NCBI RefSeq assembly: GCF_001907675.1
Contig: NZ_MPNT01000051.1
Coordinates: 1-30,013, forward strand
Direction: 5' to 3'
DNA: 30,013 nucleotides
Source: Mycobacterium paraffinicum
Lineage (GTDB): Bacteria; Actinomycetota; Actinomycetes; Mycobacteriales; Mycobacteriaceae
In this document: piece by piece, positions 1 through 8,450 of the stretch
Numbering within the stretch: position 1 is the first letter of the stretch
Layout: each line of letters starts with the position of its first letter
Program-made: the position numbers and the translations under genes
Notes under the pieces: generated by a model
Database searches by the model: none
Seen by the model: only the letters and a program-made list of their open reading frames with translations
Told to the model about the DNA's origin: nothing

Positions 1-92
1 ATCGCGTTGATTCCTTTGCTCGAGTGACTTTGGTCGGTCCCTCGAAGAATCACGCGATGACCTTCATTCATCCGGCTACGACACGCCGGTCA

Positions 93-365
93 TCACCGGC
101 TCGTACACCACTCTGCTGGACGCAACTCCGTAGGGCCAGGCGTTGGGGCTGTAACGGTGGTGGACTGACTCGTGCCCGTGACCGTGGGATGCGTAAGGGC
201 AACGATCAGAGCGCCAACCGCTACGGCAGCGGTCAGCGCTAAGGCGATCGCCTGCCATGGGAATGAGCGTGACGCTGGCTGCGCCCAATTACTCGGTGGC
301 CAATTTCCCCCAGGTGGGTGGGCAGTCTGTCCATGAGCAGTACCCCCGGGCCAGTTCCCCACCAT
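93..365 (-). CDS. Short Pro-rich single-pass membrane protein, probable truncated paralogue
   Basis: I chose the ATG at 365 because a strong AGGAGG-type ribosome binding site lies just upstream; it gives 90 residues. The N-terminus is rich in Pro, Gly, Trp and Asn, and one hydrophobic segment follows (WQAIALALTAAVAVGALIVAL). This layout matches the two neighbouring genes at 669-1223 and 1401-1961. The reading frame stops shortly after the membrane segment, where the neighbours continue into a domain of about 110 residues beginning PTYTPA. None of the three minus-strand frames down to base 1 resumes that domain. I infer a paralogue that lost its extracellular domain, although a genuine short protein cannot be excluded. 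Function unknown. Confidence 0.5.
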   Translation of the reverse strand: MVGNWPGGTAHGQTAHPPGGNWPPSNWAQPASRSFPWQAIALALTAAVAVGALIVALTHPTVTGTSQSTTVTAPTPGPTELRPAEWCTSR

Positions 366-668
366 GCCCCCCTCCTCTAGGTCGTGGCCAACGTCCAGAA
401 CGTCACAATCCGCTCGTAAGTCCTTCAACTTCCATACTGAGCCAACCGGATGAGAGGCAGCAATTCACCGCGAGTCGCGGTTGCGTTCGTTCATCTTCGA
501 TCCGAGCCGGCTGCGTCGTTGCATGTACCCGGTCGCCCGCGAGGTAACTCGTCTTGCAGTCGATCTCCGGGCTCGTGCGGATGGCTCGACGACCTCGCAA
601 AGAGAGGGGCGCGGAAGGTCTCAGCGAGACCGTTCACGACGTGGTCGGCCGTTAACGTAATCGGCCAT
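366..668. other. Non-coding or decayed stretch between two paralogues
   Basis: This stretch of 303 bases holds only short open frames on either strand, none of which I recognise. It includes the ribosome binding site of the gene starting at 365 and an inverted repeat at 617-631. Nothing in it matches the shared C-terminal domain of the flanking paralogues, and I see no promoter like the one shared by the other two copies. It may be decayed sequence. Confidence 0.4.
617..631 (-). terminator. Possible hairpin terminator after the 669-1223 gene
   Basis: GGTCTC and GAGACC are perfectly complementary 6-base arms around a 3-base loop, 38 bases beyond the stop of the 669-1223 gene. No U-tract follows. 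Mycobacterial terminators often lack one, so the call is weak. Confidence 0.2.
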
Positions 669-1223
669 TCAGCCCCCTCCACACACTCTTTTCATGCCAG
701 CATCCTTGGCATTGACGTCGGCAATCGTCGACTGCCACTGAGCTGAATCCCCAAAGCTCGCCACAGCAGCAGCGTTGCTGTAGGCCTCCGCTAGGGCAAC
801 AGCGGCGCCGCGATCACCTGGCGGGATCGCGGGAGAATCATTCAACACTTGTCCCAGCAAGACGGCGCCGTTTACCGTCGCAATGCCCGCCCGCTCCGGG
901 CTTGCACCGTTTGTCTCTATCTGGACCGCTCGTGCGGCCAGGTCGTAGACATCGCAAAGCTTCTTGTGCGCGGCGGCCGTCTCGGCAGGTGTGTACGTCG
1001 GTGCCGCCGAGACGGTCGCCGGTTCTGGGGTGGAGTGCTTCGTAGACCCTAGAGATGACACAACTACAGCAACAACGCCCAGCACAACGGCAGCCGATGC
1101 CAGAGAGACCGCTGGCCACGCGCGTGGCCGCCTTGCGGGTTGGAGTGGATAGCTGTGCTGCCAATCCCCCTGCGGCGACCCTATAGGTGGTATCCCACCG
1201 AAGCTTGGAGGCGGATCCCCCAT
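669..1223 (-). CDS. Pro-rich single-pass membrane protein with extracellular two-Cys domain (paralogue B)
   Basis: The ATG at 1223 is preceded by GGGAGGAG and gives 184 residues; an in-frame start further upstream lacks this support. The protein opens with MGDPPPSFGG and a Pro/Gly/Trp-rich cytoplasmic stretch of about 35 residues. One membrane helix follows (near residues 37-58), then a Ser/Thr/Pro linker and a domain running from PTYTPAE to a terminal RVCGGG. The domain has one Cys in LCDVY and one in RVCGG, both also present in the gene at 1401-1961, so a disulfide outside the membrane is plausible. I do not recognise a named family. It resembles small mycobacterial membrane proteins that occur as multiple copies, and no function can be assigned. 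Confidence 0.8.
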   Translation of the reverse strand: MGDPPPSFGGIPPIGSPQGDWQHSYPLQPARRPRAWPAVSLASAAVVLGVVAVVVSSLGSTKHSTPEPATVSAAPTYTPAETAAAHKKLCDVYDLAARAVQIETNGASPERAGIATVNGAVLLGQVLNDSPAIPPGDRGAAVALAEAYSNAAAVASFGDSAQWQSTIADVNAKDAGMKRVCGGG

Positions 1224-1267
1224 GCAGCTCCTCCCATTCTTCTGCAACTTGCGGGCCATTCTCTAAA

Positions 1268-1273
1268 ATTATC
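1268..1273 (-). promoter_or_regulatory. Candidate -10 element (GATAAT) for the 669-1223 gene
   Basis: On the minus strand TGGATAATT lies 45 bases upstream of the ATG, and AGAAT follows 4 bases further on. The same motif with the same AGAAT occurs at 2009-2014, at almost the same distance from the paralogue's start. No convincing -35 element is visible. Confidence 0.45.
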
Positions 1274-1400
1274 CACCCACGTTGCACCACCACGACACAA
1301 CAGGCACAACGCTGGCATCGTGACAACGGAGGGCTGGTGCGGGCAGGGTTACATGGCCGGCCGTCGGACATGCGTCGGAATCCATTTGCCTGCCAGCGAT

Positions 1401-1961
1401 TCAGCCGCCGCACACTCTCTTCATCGCGGCGTCTTTGTTGTTGACATTACTGATCGTCGACTGCCATAACGGATCGTCACGTTGCTGCACCGTGGCTGCA
1501 GTTGTCTGAGAATTGCTATAGGCATCAGCCAATGCCAGTGCGGCGTCTCGATCAGCAGGCCGTATTGCCGGATTTGCACTTACGACGTGTTCCAGCATTA
1601 AGGCTCCGTTGACCACCGCAATGCCAGATAGAGCCGGGTTATCGCCGTTGGTCTCAATCTGAACGGCACGCGCGACCACGGCATAGACATCACAGAGGTT
1701 CTTATGCGCCGCCGCCGAATCCGCCGGTGTGTACGTCGGTGCTGCTGACGTGGCCGGCGAACTCGGGGGGGATTTATTCGTCGACGTTGTAGCGGCCACA
1801 ATTAGGCCAGCGGCCCCCATTAGAACGGCGATCGATGCCAATGCAATCGCCGGCCATATCTGTGGGCGTTTTACGGGTTGCGATGGATATGACGGCTGCC
1901 ACTGGCCTGCTGGCCAGCCCATGGGCGGCTCCCCACCGAAATTCGAAGGCGGATCCCCCAT
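1401..1961 (-). CDS. Pro-rich single-pass membrane protein with extracellular two-Cys domain (paralogue A)
   Basis: The ATG at 1961 follows a GAGGAGGG ribosome binding site and gives 186 residues. The layout is the same as the gene at 669-1223: MGDPPSNFGG start, Pro/Trp/Gln-rich N-terminus, membrane helix (IWPAIALASIAVLMGAAGLIV), a short Ser/Pro linker and a C-terminal domain. The domain carries LCDVY, ARAVQIETNG, VNGA, a W-QSTI-VN-KDA-MKRVCGG tail and two Cys shared with that gene. The two copies are tandem duplicates that have diverged most in the linker. An N-in, C-out orientation is inferred from the Arg/Lys residues before the helix. Function unknown. The DUF2563-type gene immediately upstream may be a partner, but only proximity suggests this. 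Confidence 0.82.
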   Translation of the reverse strand: MGDPPSNFGGEPPMGWPAGQWQPSYPSQPVKRPQIWPAIALASIAVLMGAAGLIVAATTSTNKSPPSSPATSAAPTYTPADSAAAHKNLCDVYAVVARAVQIETNGDNPALSGIAVVNGALMLEHVVSANPAIRPADRDAALALADAYSNSQTTAATVQQRDDPLWQSTISNVNNKDAAMKRVCGG

Positions 1962-2008
1962 GCAGCCCTCCTCGAAAGGCCTCAGTTCGTGCGGAGCGAT
2001 TCTGTTGA

Positions 2009-2014
2009 ATTATC
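2009..2014 (-). promoter_or_regulatory. Candidate -10 element (GATAAT) for the 1401-1961 gene
   Basis: TGGATAATT on the minus strand, followed 4 bases later by AGAAT, sits 48 bases upstream of the ATG. It matches the element in front of the paralogue at 669-1223. A recognisable -35 is missing. Confidence 0.45.
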
Positions 2015-2043
2015 CACGGCACCTACCCGCTGAGGCTGAGCGG

Positions 2044-2373
2044 TCAGACTCGCGGCGCGTAGCCGTTGCCGCTCGGCCGCACGGCCTCCAAATCACTGGC
2101 ATTCTGCTGGTCCATGCTGGTGAACCCCTTGGCAGCGTGATGGGCTTTGGAGCCAACATCGGTCAGCGTCTGCTGGTGGCCTTGCAAGTTCTTCACGTGC
2201 TGCGTGTGGGCCGCCGTGACTGCCGAGTGGAATGCGTCGGCAGCGGCGAAGTCACCGAACATCCCCGACGCGAGCGGTCCCCGCGCGAGCTGGTCGGCTC
2301 CCTCTTGCGCATGCCCCCCGGCGCGGTGCGATTCGTTGCCCCCGGAATGCAGAAGCTCGGTGTCGACGAACAT
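2044..2373 (-). CDS. DUF2563-type small mycobacterial protein
   Basis: The ATG at 2373 follows GGAAGGGG, and a good promoter lies at 2423-2451, so the longer in-frame start at 2451 is untenable. The 109-residue product begins MFVDTELLHSGG and contains a GIFGDF-like segment (GMFGDFAAADAFHSA), then a long helical half rich in His, Gln and Ala. This pattern fits the Mycobacteriaceae-restricted family DUF2563, which resembles helical WXG100/EspC-like proteins in size and layout. I recall the family from its pattern rather than from a search. No signal peptide or membrane segment is visible. Export by a type VII system is a guess: no C-terminal YxxxD/E motif is evident and no ESX machinery lies in the window. 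Confidence 0.75.
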   Translation of the reverse strand: MFVDTELLHSGGNESHRAGGHAQEGADQLARGPLASGMFGDFAAADAFHSAVTAAHTQHVKNLQGHQQTLTDVGSKAHHAAKGFTSMDQQNASDLEAVRPSGNGYAPRV

Positions 2374-2422
2374 TTGCCACCCCTTCCGATCCATCGCAGC
2401 GCTCCCCGCGCCACTATTGACC

Positions 2423-2451
2423 AGGCTAAATACGCCGCGCGCGGCGGTCAA
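2423..2451 (-). promoter_or_regulatory. SigA-type promoter of the DUF2563-type gene
   Basis: On the minus strand TTGACC (2451-2446) and TAGCCT (2428-2423) are separated by exactly 17 bases. The predicted start of transcription is about 40 bases upstream of the ATG at 2373. The spacer contains the palindrome GCCGCGCGCGGC. Confidence 0.6.
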
Positions 2452-2472
2452 TTCACTTCGTCTCGACGGCCG

Positions 2473-2982
2473 CTACAACGCGCTGGCGCCGTCAGCCAAA
2501 CCGTCACCGTCGGAATCACTAAGCCGCACGTTCCACTTGCCGTCGCCGTCGGTGTCGACGTACTCGGTCATCCCGCCCTCGTCGGCGCACAGCACCCGGT
2601 CGGCCAGACCGTTGCCATCGCTATCGAATAGCCGGTCGTCCGCACCGCCAAGGCCATCGAAGTCGACCAGCGGGCCACCGGTGTGCTCGACACCATCGAG
2701 GTCGAACCACCGCAACTGCCGCCCCTGTTCTGTGGCGACCCCCCACGTCCCGGATCCGTCGTCGGTGAAGTACGCCTCGGGATTGCCGTCGTTGTCGAGG
2801 TCGAGCACCGCGTGATCGGCGATGCCGTCGCCGTCGAGGTCGGCGAACGCGTCGTCGCGCAGCCCATCGCCATCGAAGTCCAGCCCGAAAGCGTCGAGCT
2901 GGCCGTCGCCATCAAGGTCGAGGTCGAGATCGTGCTGCCAAATCGAAGCCGTGCCGTCGTCGCCTGCCGCGCAGTAGTCCAT
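2473..2982 (-). CDS. Rv3906c-like protein with Asp-rich calcium-binding-type repeats
   Basis: This is a very acidic 169-residue protein, the same length I recall for M. tuberculosis Rv3906c. It carries loops of the form DxDGDGxxD at residues 22-30, 35-43, 48-56 and 61-69, with an exact 13-residue period, then at 120-128, 143-151 and 156-164. Such loops bind calcium in dockerin, thrombospondin type 3 and FG-GAP-like proteins, so calcium binding is a reasonable inference. No signal peptide or membrane helix is visible, so the protein may stay in the cytoplasm or leave by a non-classical route. It starts 24 bases after the pcnA stop and is probably co-transcribed with it. Its biological role is unknown. 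Confidence 0.85.
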   Translation of the reverse strand: MDYCAAGDDGTASIWQHDLDLDLDGDGQLDAFGLDFDGDGLRDDAFADLDGDGIADHAVLDLDNDGNPEAYFTDDGSGTWGVATEQGRQLRWFDLDGVEHTGGPLVDFDGLGGADDRLFDSDGNGLADRVLCADEGGMTEYVDTDGDGKWNVRLSDSDGDGLADGASAL

Positions 2983-3006
2983 GCACGATCCGACGCGGGA
3001 TCACCG

Positions 3007-4455
<1,449 letters not shown>

Positions 4456-4609
4456 GTTCGACCAGCGTAGTCGGCCGGGGCCGCAAGGCCCCTGTGAGGA
4501 GCCTCGCACCCAGTGCTACGCGGTGGAGGTGAATTGATCGGCCGGCGTGCGGCAGTACCGTTGCGCAACGGGAAGGGTGGAAACGGCGGGCAATGCGGTT
4601 CTGCGATAC

Positions 4610-4954
4610 ATGAGCAATACGTCGAGTTCTCAGCGAGCGGACTTCCTCGACGCCCGCGCCTGGCGCACAGCGACATTGTCGGCGCCGTTTGTCGTGCAAC
4701 TGATATTGGCGCTGTTGGTCGTCGCCATGCAGCTGTTGGGCAAGTGGCCGTTCGAAACACACAGCGCGTACGCCGGCGAGCGCGTATGGATGCTGACCGC
4801 CACCGTCCTAACGACCTTGGTGTCGCTGCTTGTCGGCGCCGCACTCCTCAGGTCGGCATCGCAACGCAATCGCGGCCTCGGCGTCAGCACCTTGAGCTGT
4901 TCGGTCGTCGTGCTCGCCGGGGCATCGACCTTCGCATATCTGGTCCTGCGCTGA
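4610..4954 (+). CDS. Unrecognised small membrane protein (first of a pair)
   Basis: The product is 114 residues from the ATG at 4610. After a polar N-terminus (MSNTSSSQRADFLDAR) there are three likely membrane segments, near residues 24-42, 60-78 and 92-110. I do not recognise the family. No strong ribosome binding site precedes the ATG; an upstream GTG at 4547 in the same frame would add 21 residues without better support. It lies divergent from pcnA and is followed after 2 bases by the possible GTG start of the next membrane protein, so the two are likely co-translated. I do not recall this pair at the corresponding place in M. tuberculosis, which suggests an insertion here or a loss there. 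Confidence 0.65.
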   Translation: MSNTSSSQRADFLDARAWRTATLSAPFVVQLILALLVVAMQLLGKWPFETHSAYAGERVWMLTATVLTTLVSLLVGAALLRSASQRNRGLGVSTLSCSVVVLAGASTFAYLVLR

Positions 4955-4962
4955 GGGTGACG

Positions 4963-5253
4963 ATGGCGGACAACGACGATCGCTACGGGCCCCTGACTTT
5001 CGCCGTAGCCATAGCCCACGTCTTCGTCGTGGATTTCGCCACCTGGCTGCTCGTTCTGCCGCTGTGGCCCTTGGTGTTCATCGTTCTGCCAGCAACGCTG
5101 GTATACATCGGCGTCGGCGCACTCATCGCCCAGGCATCGGGCGGACTCGGCCAGATCGGCCGCGGGATGGTGATCGGCAGCCTGTCCGGGCCGCTATCAC
5201 TCCTGATCTTCATTCCCGCATTTGTCATCGCCGGAGCGATCGGCCCGATCTAA
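4963..5253 (+). CDS. Unrecognised small membrane protein (second of a pair)
   Basis: The product is 96 residues from the ATG at 4963; an in-frame GTG two codons earlier (4957) is an alternative. The gene begins right after the stop of the preceding one. The N-terminus (MADNDDRYGPLTF) is acidic and polar. Most of the rest is hydrophobic, with two or three membrane segments separated by a Gly-rich loop (ASGGLGQIGRG). The family is not recognised. The spacing implies translational coupling with the upstream partner and suggests, without proof, that the two form one membrane complex. Confidence 0.65.
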   Translation: MADNDDRYGPLTFAVAIAHVFVVDFATWLLVLPLWPLVFIVLPATLVYIGVGALIAQASGGLGQIGRGMVIGSLSGPLSLLIFIPAFVIAGAIGPI

Positions 5254-5316
5254 GCAGATCAGTCCTGAGCCATCGCACGCCCGGCTAGCGGCGAGTATGT
5301 CCAGGGAGACTATGCC

Positions 5317-6072
5317 GTGCCAGCTACTATCGCTTGGGTGTCGGACGGCGAACAGGGCAAGCCACGTCGGCGCCGGGGGCGGCGGCGCGGTCGTGGCGCT
5401 GCGAGTTCGACCGAGAGCCAGACGAACGGTCAAGCGCCCGCCGACTCGACGGCGACCAAGTCGCGCCGATCCCGTTCGCCTCGACGCGGGCCGGATCGGC
5501 TGCGGACCGTGCACGAAACATCTGCTGGCGGGCTGGTCATCGACGGACTCGACGGGCCGCGCGACTCTCAGGTCGCGGCGCTGATCGGCCGCGTCGACCG
5601 GCGCGGGCGGATGCTGTGGTCGCTGCCCAAGGGGCACATCGAGATGGGTGAAACCGCGGAGCAGACCGCGATAAGAGAGGTGGCCGAGGAGACCGGCATC
5701 CGCGGCAGCGTGCTGGCCGCCCTGGGCCGGATCGACTACTGGTTCGTCACCGACGGCCGCCGCGTGCACAAGACGGTGCACCACTATTTACTGCGCTTCT
5801 CCGGCGGTGAGCTGTCCGACGAGGACCTCGAGGTCGCCGAGGTGGCCTGGGTTCCGCTGCACGAGCTGCCGTCGAAGCTGGCCTACGCCGACGAACGGCG
5901 GCTCGCTCGGGTGGCAGACGAGCTGATCGACAAGCTGCAAAGCGACGGTCCCGCCGCGCTGCCGCCGCTGCCACCCACCTCTCCGCGGCGCCGCCCGCAA
6001 ACCCACTCGCGCACCCGGCACGCCGACAAACCGGCCACCAGCCGGAAGAACGGCCACGGGCCAGGGCCGTGA
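5317..6072 (+). CDS. mutT4: Nudix hydrolase MutT4
   Basis: This is a Nudix (MutT-type) pyrophosphohydrolase, homologous to M. tuberculosis Rv3908. A very basic, low-complexity N-terminal tail of about 60 residues ([11 protein letters not shown]) precedes the Nudix domain. The Nudix box runs from GHIEMGE near residue 107 to REVAEETGI and has all the conserved Gly, Glu and Arg residues. The C-terminus is Pro/Arg/His-rich. I use the GTG at 5317, which has AGGGAG 8 bases upstream; the homologue's start corresponds to a GTG at 5338 with no such site. The substrate is not established from sequence: oxidised nucleotides or dinucleoside polyphosphates are both possible. The stop overlaps the next gene by 4 bases (GTGA). 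Confidence 0.92.
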   Translation: MPATIAWVSDGEQGKPRRRRGRRRGRGAASSTESQTNGQAPADSTATKSRRSRSPRRGPDRLRTVHETSAGGLVIDGLDGPRDSQVAALIGRVDRRGRMLWSLPKGHIEMGETAEQTAIREVAEETGIRGSVLAALGRIDYWFVTDGRRVHKTVHHYLLRFSGGELSDEDLEVAEVAWVPLHELPSKLAYADERRLARVADELIDKLQSDGPAALPPLPPTSPRRRPQTHSRTRHADKPATSRKNGHGPGP

Positions 6073-8450
6073 CGGCATCCCGACTCTGCTTGTTGCGCCT
6101 CGCGGCAGTGATCGGCATCGTGGCCGGGTTCGCGGTGCTCACCTGGCCCGCCGCGCCGCCCGCGGCCGCCGGTGAACCCGGCGTCACGCCGTTCGTGCGG
6201 GTCCGCATCGACCAAGTCACGCCGGACGTGGTCACCACGTCCAGCCAACCCGTCGTCACCGTCACCGGCACGGTGGCCAACATCGGCGACCGCCCCGTCC
6301 GGGACGTCATGGTCCGGCTCGAGCACGCCGGGGCCGTCACCGCGTCCGCGGGGTTGCGGACCAGCCTGGACGGTGACACCGACCAGTACCAACCGGCCGC
6401 CGACTTCCTCACGGTCGCGCCGGAACTGCAGCGCGGGCAACAAGTCGGCTTCACGCTGTCGGCTCCGCTGCGCTCGCTGACCAAGCAATCGCTGGGCATC
6501 GATAGGCCCGACATCTACCCCGTCTTGGTCAACGTGAACGGCACACCGGATTACGGCGCCCCCGCGCGGCTCGACAACGCACGCTTCCTGCTGCCCGTCG
6601 TCGGAGTGCCGCCCGACCAGGACGGCGATGTGGGCTCCGCCGTTGCGCCCGACACCTCCAAACCCGTGTGGATGACCATGCTGTGGCCCCTGGCCGACCG
6701 GCCGCGGCTGGCCCCCGGCGTGCCCGGCGGCACCATCCCGGTCCGCCTCGTCGACGACGACCTGGCCACCTCGTTGGCAAGCGGCGGCCGGCTGGACATC
6801 CTGCTGTCGGCGGCCGAGGTCGCCACCAGCCACGACGTCGACCCCGACGGCGCGGTGGGCCGCGCGCTGTGTCTGGCCGTCGACCCCGACCTGCTCGTCA
6901 CCGTCAACGCGATGACCGCCGGCTACGTGGTGTCCGATTCCCCCGACGGGCCCGCGCAACTTCCGGGCACCCCGACCCACGCCGGCGCCGGACAGGCCGC
7001 GGCCGCCGAGTGGCTCAACCGGCTGCGCGCACTGGCGCACCGCACCTGCGTGGCGCCGCTGCCGTATGCGCAAGCCGACCTCGACGCCCTGCAACGCGTC
7101 AACGACCGCGGGCTCAGCGCCACCGCGACCACCGGCGTCAACAGCATCGTCGACCGCATTCTGGACGTAGCCTCCGTCCGCGGCGCCACGCTGCTCCCCG
7201 ACGGCCCGTTGACCAGAAGCGCGGTCAACCTGCTCGGCGGCAACGAAAGCACCGTCGCCGTAGCCGCCGCCGAATTGGCCGGCCCGGACGGGCAGGCGTC
7301 CTCCGACGTCACCGTCGACACCGCGCCGCGGCGGCTGTCCCCGCAAGTCGTGCTCGCACCGTTCGACCCGGCGGTGGGCGCGGCGCTGGCCGGGGCGGGC
7401 AGCGCGCCGTCCGTCCCCACCTATCTGGATTCCTCGCTGACCGTGCGGCTCGCGCACGATTCGGTGACCGCGCGCCGCCAGGACGCGCTGGGGTCCATGT
7501 TCTGGCACGCCTTGCGGCACGACGACGCGCCCCGCACGCAGATTCTTGTCCCGCCGGCGACGTGGAACCTGCAGGCCGACGACGCGCACGTCATCCTGAC
7601 CGCACTGACCACCACGATCCGGTCCGGCCTGGCGATCCCCCGACCGCTGCCGGCCGTGATCGCCGAGGCCGCGGCCCGCACCGAGCCGTCCGAACAAGTG
7701 GGCGCCTACACCTCCGCGCGCGGCCGATTCGGCGACGACGTCACCGCCCTGGTCGGCGGCCAGATCGGCCGATTGTGGGGCCTGACGTCCGCGTTGAGCA
7801 CCGACGAACGCACCGGCCTGACGGGCATCCAGTACACGGCGCCGCTGCGCGAAGACATGTTGCGCGCGCTCAGCGAATCCCAGCCTCCCGACACCCGCAA
7901 CGGCATGGCCCAGCAACGCCTGGCCGTCGTCGGCAAGACGATCAACGACTTGTTCGGCGCGGTCACGATCGTCAACCCCGGCGGCTCGTACACCCTGGCC
8001 ACCGAGCACAGCCCTCTGCCGCTGGCGCTGCACAACGGCCTGGCCGTCCCCATCCGGGTGCGGCTACACGTCGACGCCCCGCCGGGCATGACGGTCACCG
8101 ACGTCGGCCAGATCGAGCTGCCGCCGGGATACCTGCCGCTGCGGGTGCCGATCGAAGTGAACTTCACCCAACGGGTCGCGATCGACGTGTCGCTGCGGAC
8201 CCCGGACGGCCTGCGGCTGGGCGACCCGGTGCGCCTGTCGGTGCACTCCAACGCCTACGGCAAGGTGCTGTTCGCGATCACCATGACGGCCGCGGCCGTG
8301 CTGGTGCTGCTGGCCGGGCGCCGCCTGTGGCACCGCTTCCGCGGCCAACCCGACCGGGCCGACCTGGACCGGCCCGACCCGCCCGGCGCCCGATCCGCGG
8401 GGTTTGACGACGAGGCCGATGACCGGGTCGAACAAGAGCACCGAGTATGA
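6069..8450 (+). CDS. Exported DUF6049-type membrane-anchored protein (Rv3909 homologue)
   Basis: This 793-residue protein has an N-terminal signal sequence ([19 protein letters not shown], then an Ala/Pro-rich cleavage region ending near AAAGEPG). A large extracytoplasmic body follows, and near residues 735-757 there is one C-terminal membrane helix ([22 protein letters not shown]) before a basic, acidic-ended tail. It matches the actinobacterial family DUF6049 and M. tuberculosis Rv3909, which always sits directly in front of murJ. The start overlaps mutT4 by 4 bases, and the stop overlaps murJ by 4 bases (ATGA), so the three are one translationally coupled unit. A role in cell-envelope assembly with MurJ is inferred from context only. 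Confidence 0.9.
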   Translation: MTASRLCLLRLAAVIGIVAGFAVLTWPAAPPAAAGEPGVTPFVRVRIDQVTPDVVTTSSQPVVTVTGTVANIGDRPVRDVMVRLEHAGAVTASAGLRTSLDGDTDQYQPAADFLTVAPELQRGQQVGFTLSAPLRSLTKQSLGIDRPDIYPVLVNVNGTPDYGAPARLDNARFLLPVVGVPPDQDGDVGSAVAPDTSKPVWMTMLWPLADRPRLAPGVPGGTIPVRLVDDDLATSLASGGRLDILLSAAEVATSHDVDPDGAVGRALCLAVDPDLLVTVNAMTAGYVVSDSPDGPAQLPGTPTHAGAGQAAAAEWLNRLRALAHRTCVAPLPYAQADLDALQRVNDRGLSATATTGVNSIVDRILDVASVRGATLLPDGPLTRSAVNLLGGNESTVAVAAAELAGPDGQASSDVTVDTAPRRLSPQVVLAPFDPAVGAALAGAGSAPSVPTYLDSSLTVRLAHDSVTARRQDALGSMFWHALRHDDAPRTQILVPPATWNLQADDAHVILTALTTTIRSGLAIPRPLPAVIAEAAARTEPSEQVGAYTSARGRFGDDVTALVGGQIGRLWGLTSALSTDERTGLTGIQYTAPLREDMLRALSESQPPDTRNGMAQQRLAVVGKTINDLFGAVTIVNPGGSYTLATEHSPLPLALHNGLAVPIRVRLHVDAPPGMTVTDVGQIELPPGYLPLRVPIEVNFTQRVAIDVSLRTPDGLRLGDPVRLSVHSNAYGKVLFAITMTAAAVLVLLAGRRLWHRFRGQPDRADLDRPDPPGARSAGFDDEADDRVEQEHRV

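Noticed and set aside
5883..8033. Long minus-strand open frame (716 codons) opposite mutT4 and the DUF6049 gene
   Set aside because: It is antisense to two well-supported genes, is rich in Gly/Arg/Gln typical of GC-rich shadow frames, and has no recognisable domain.
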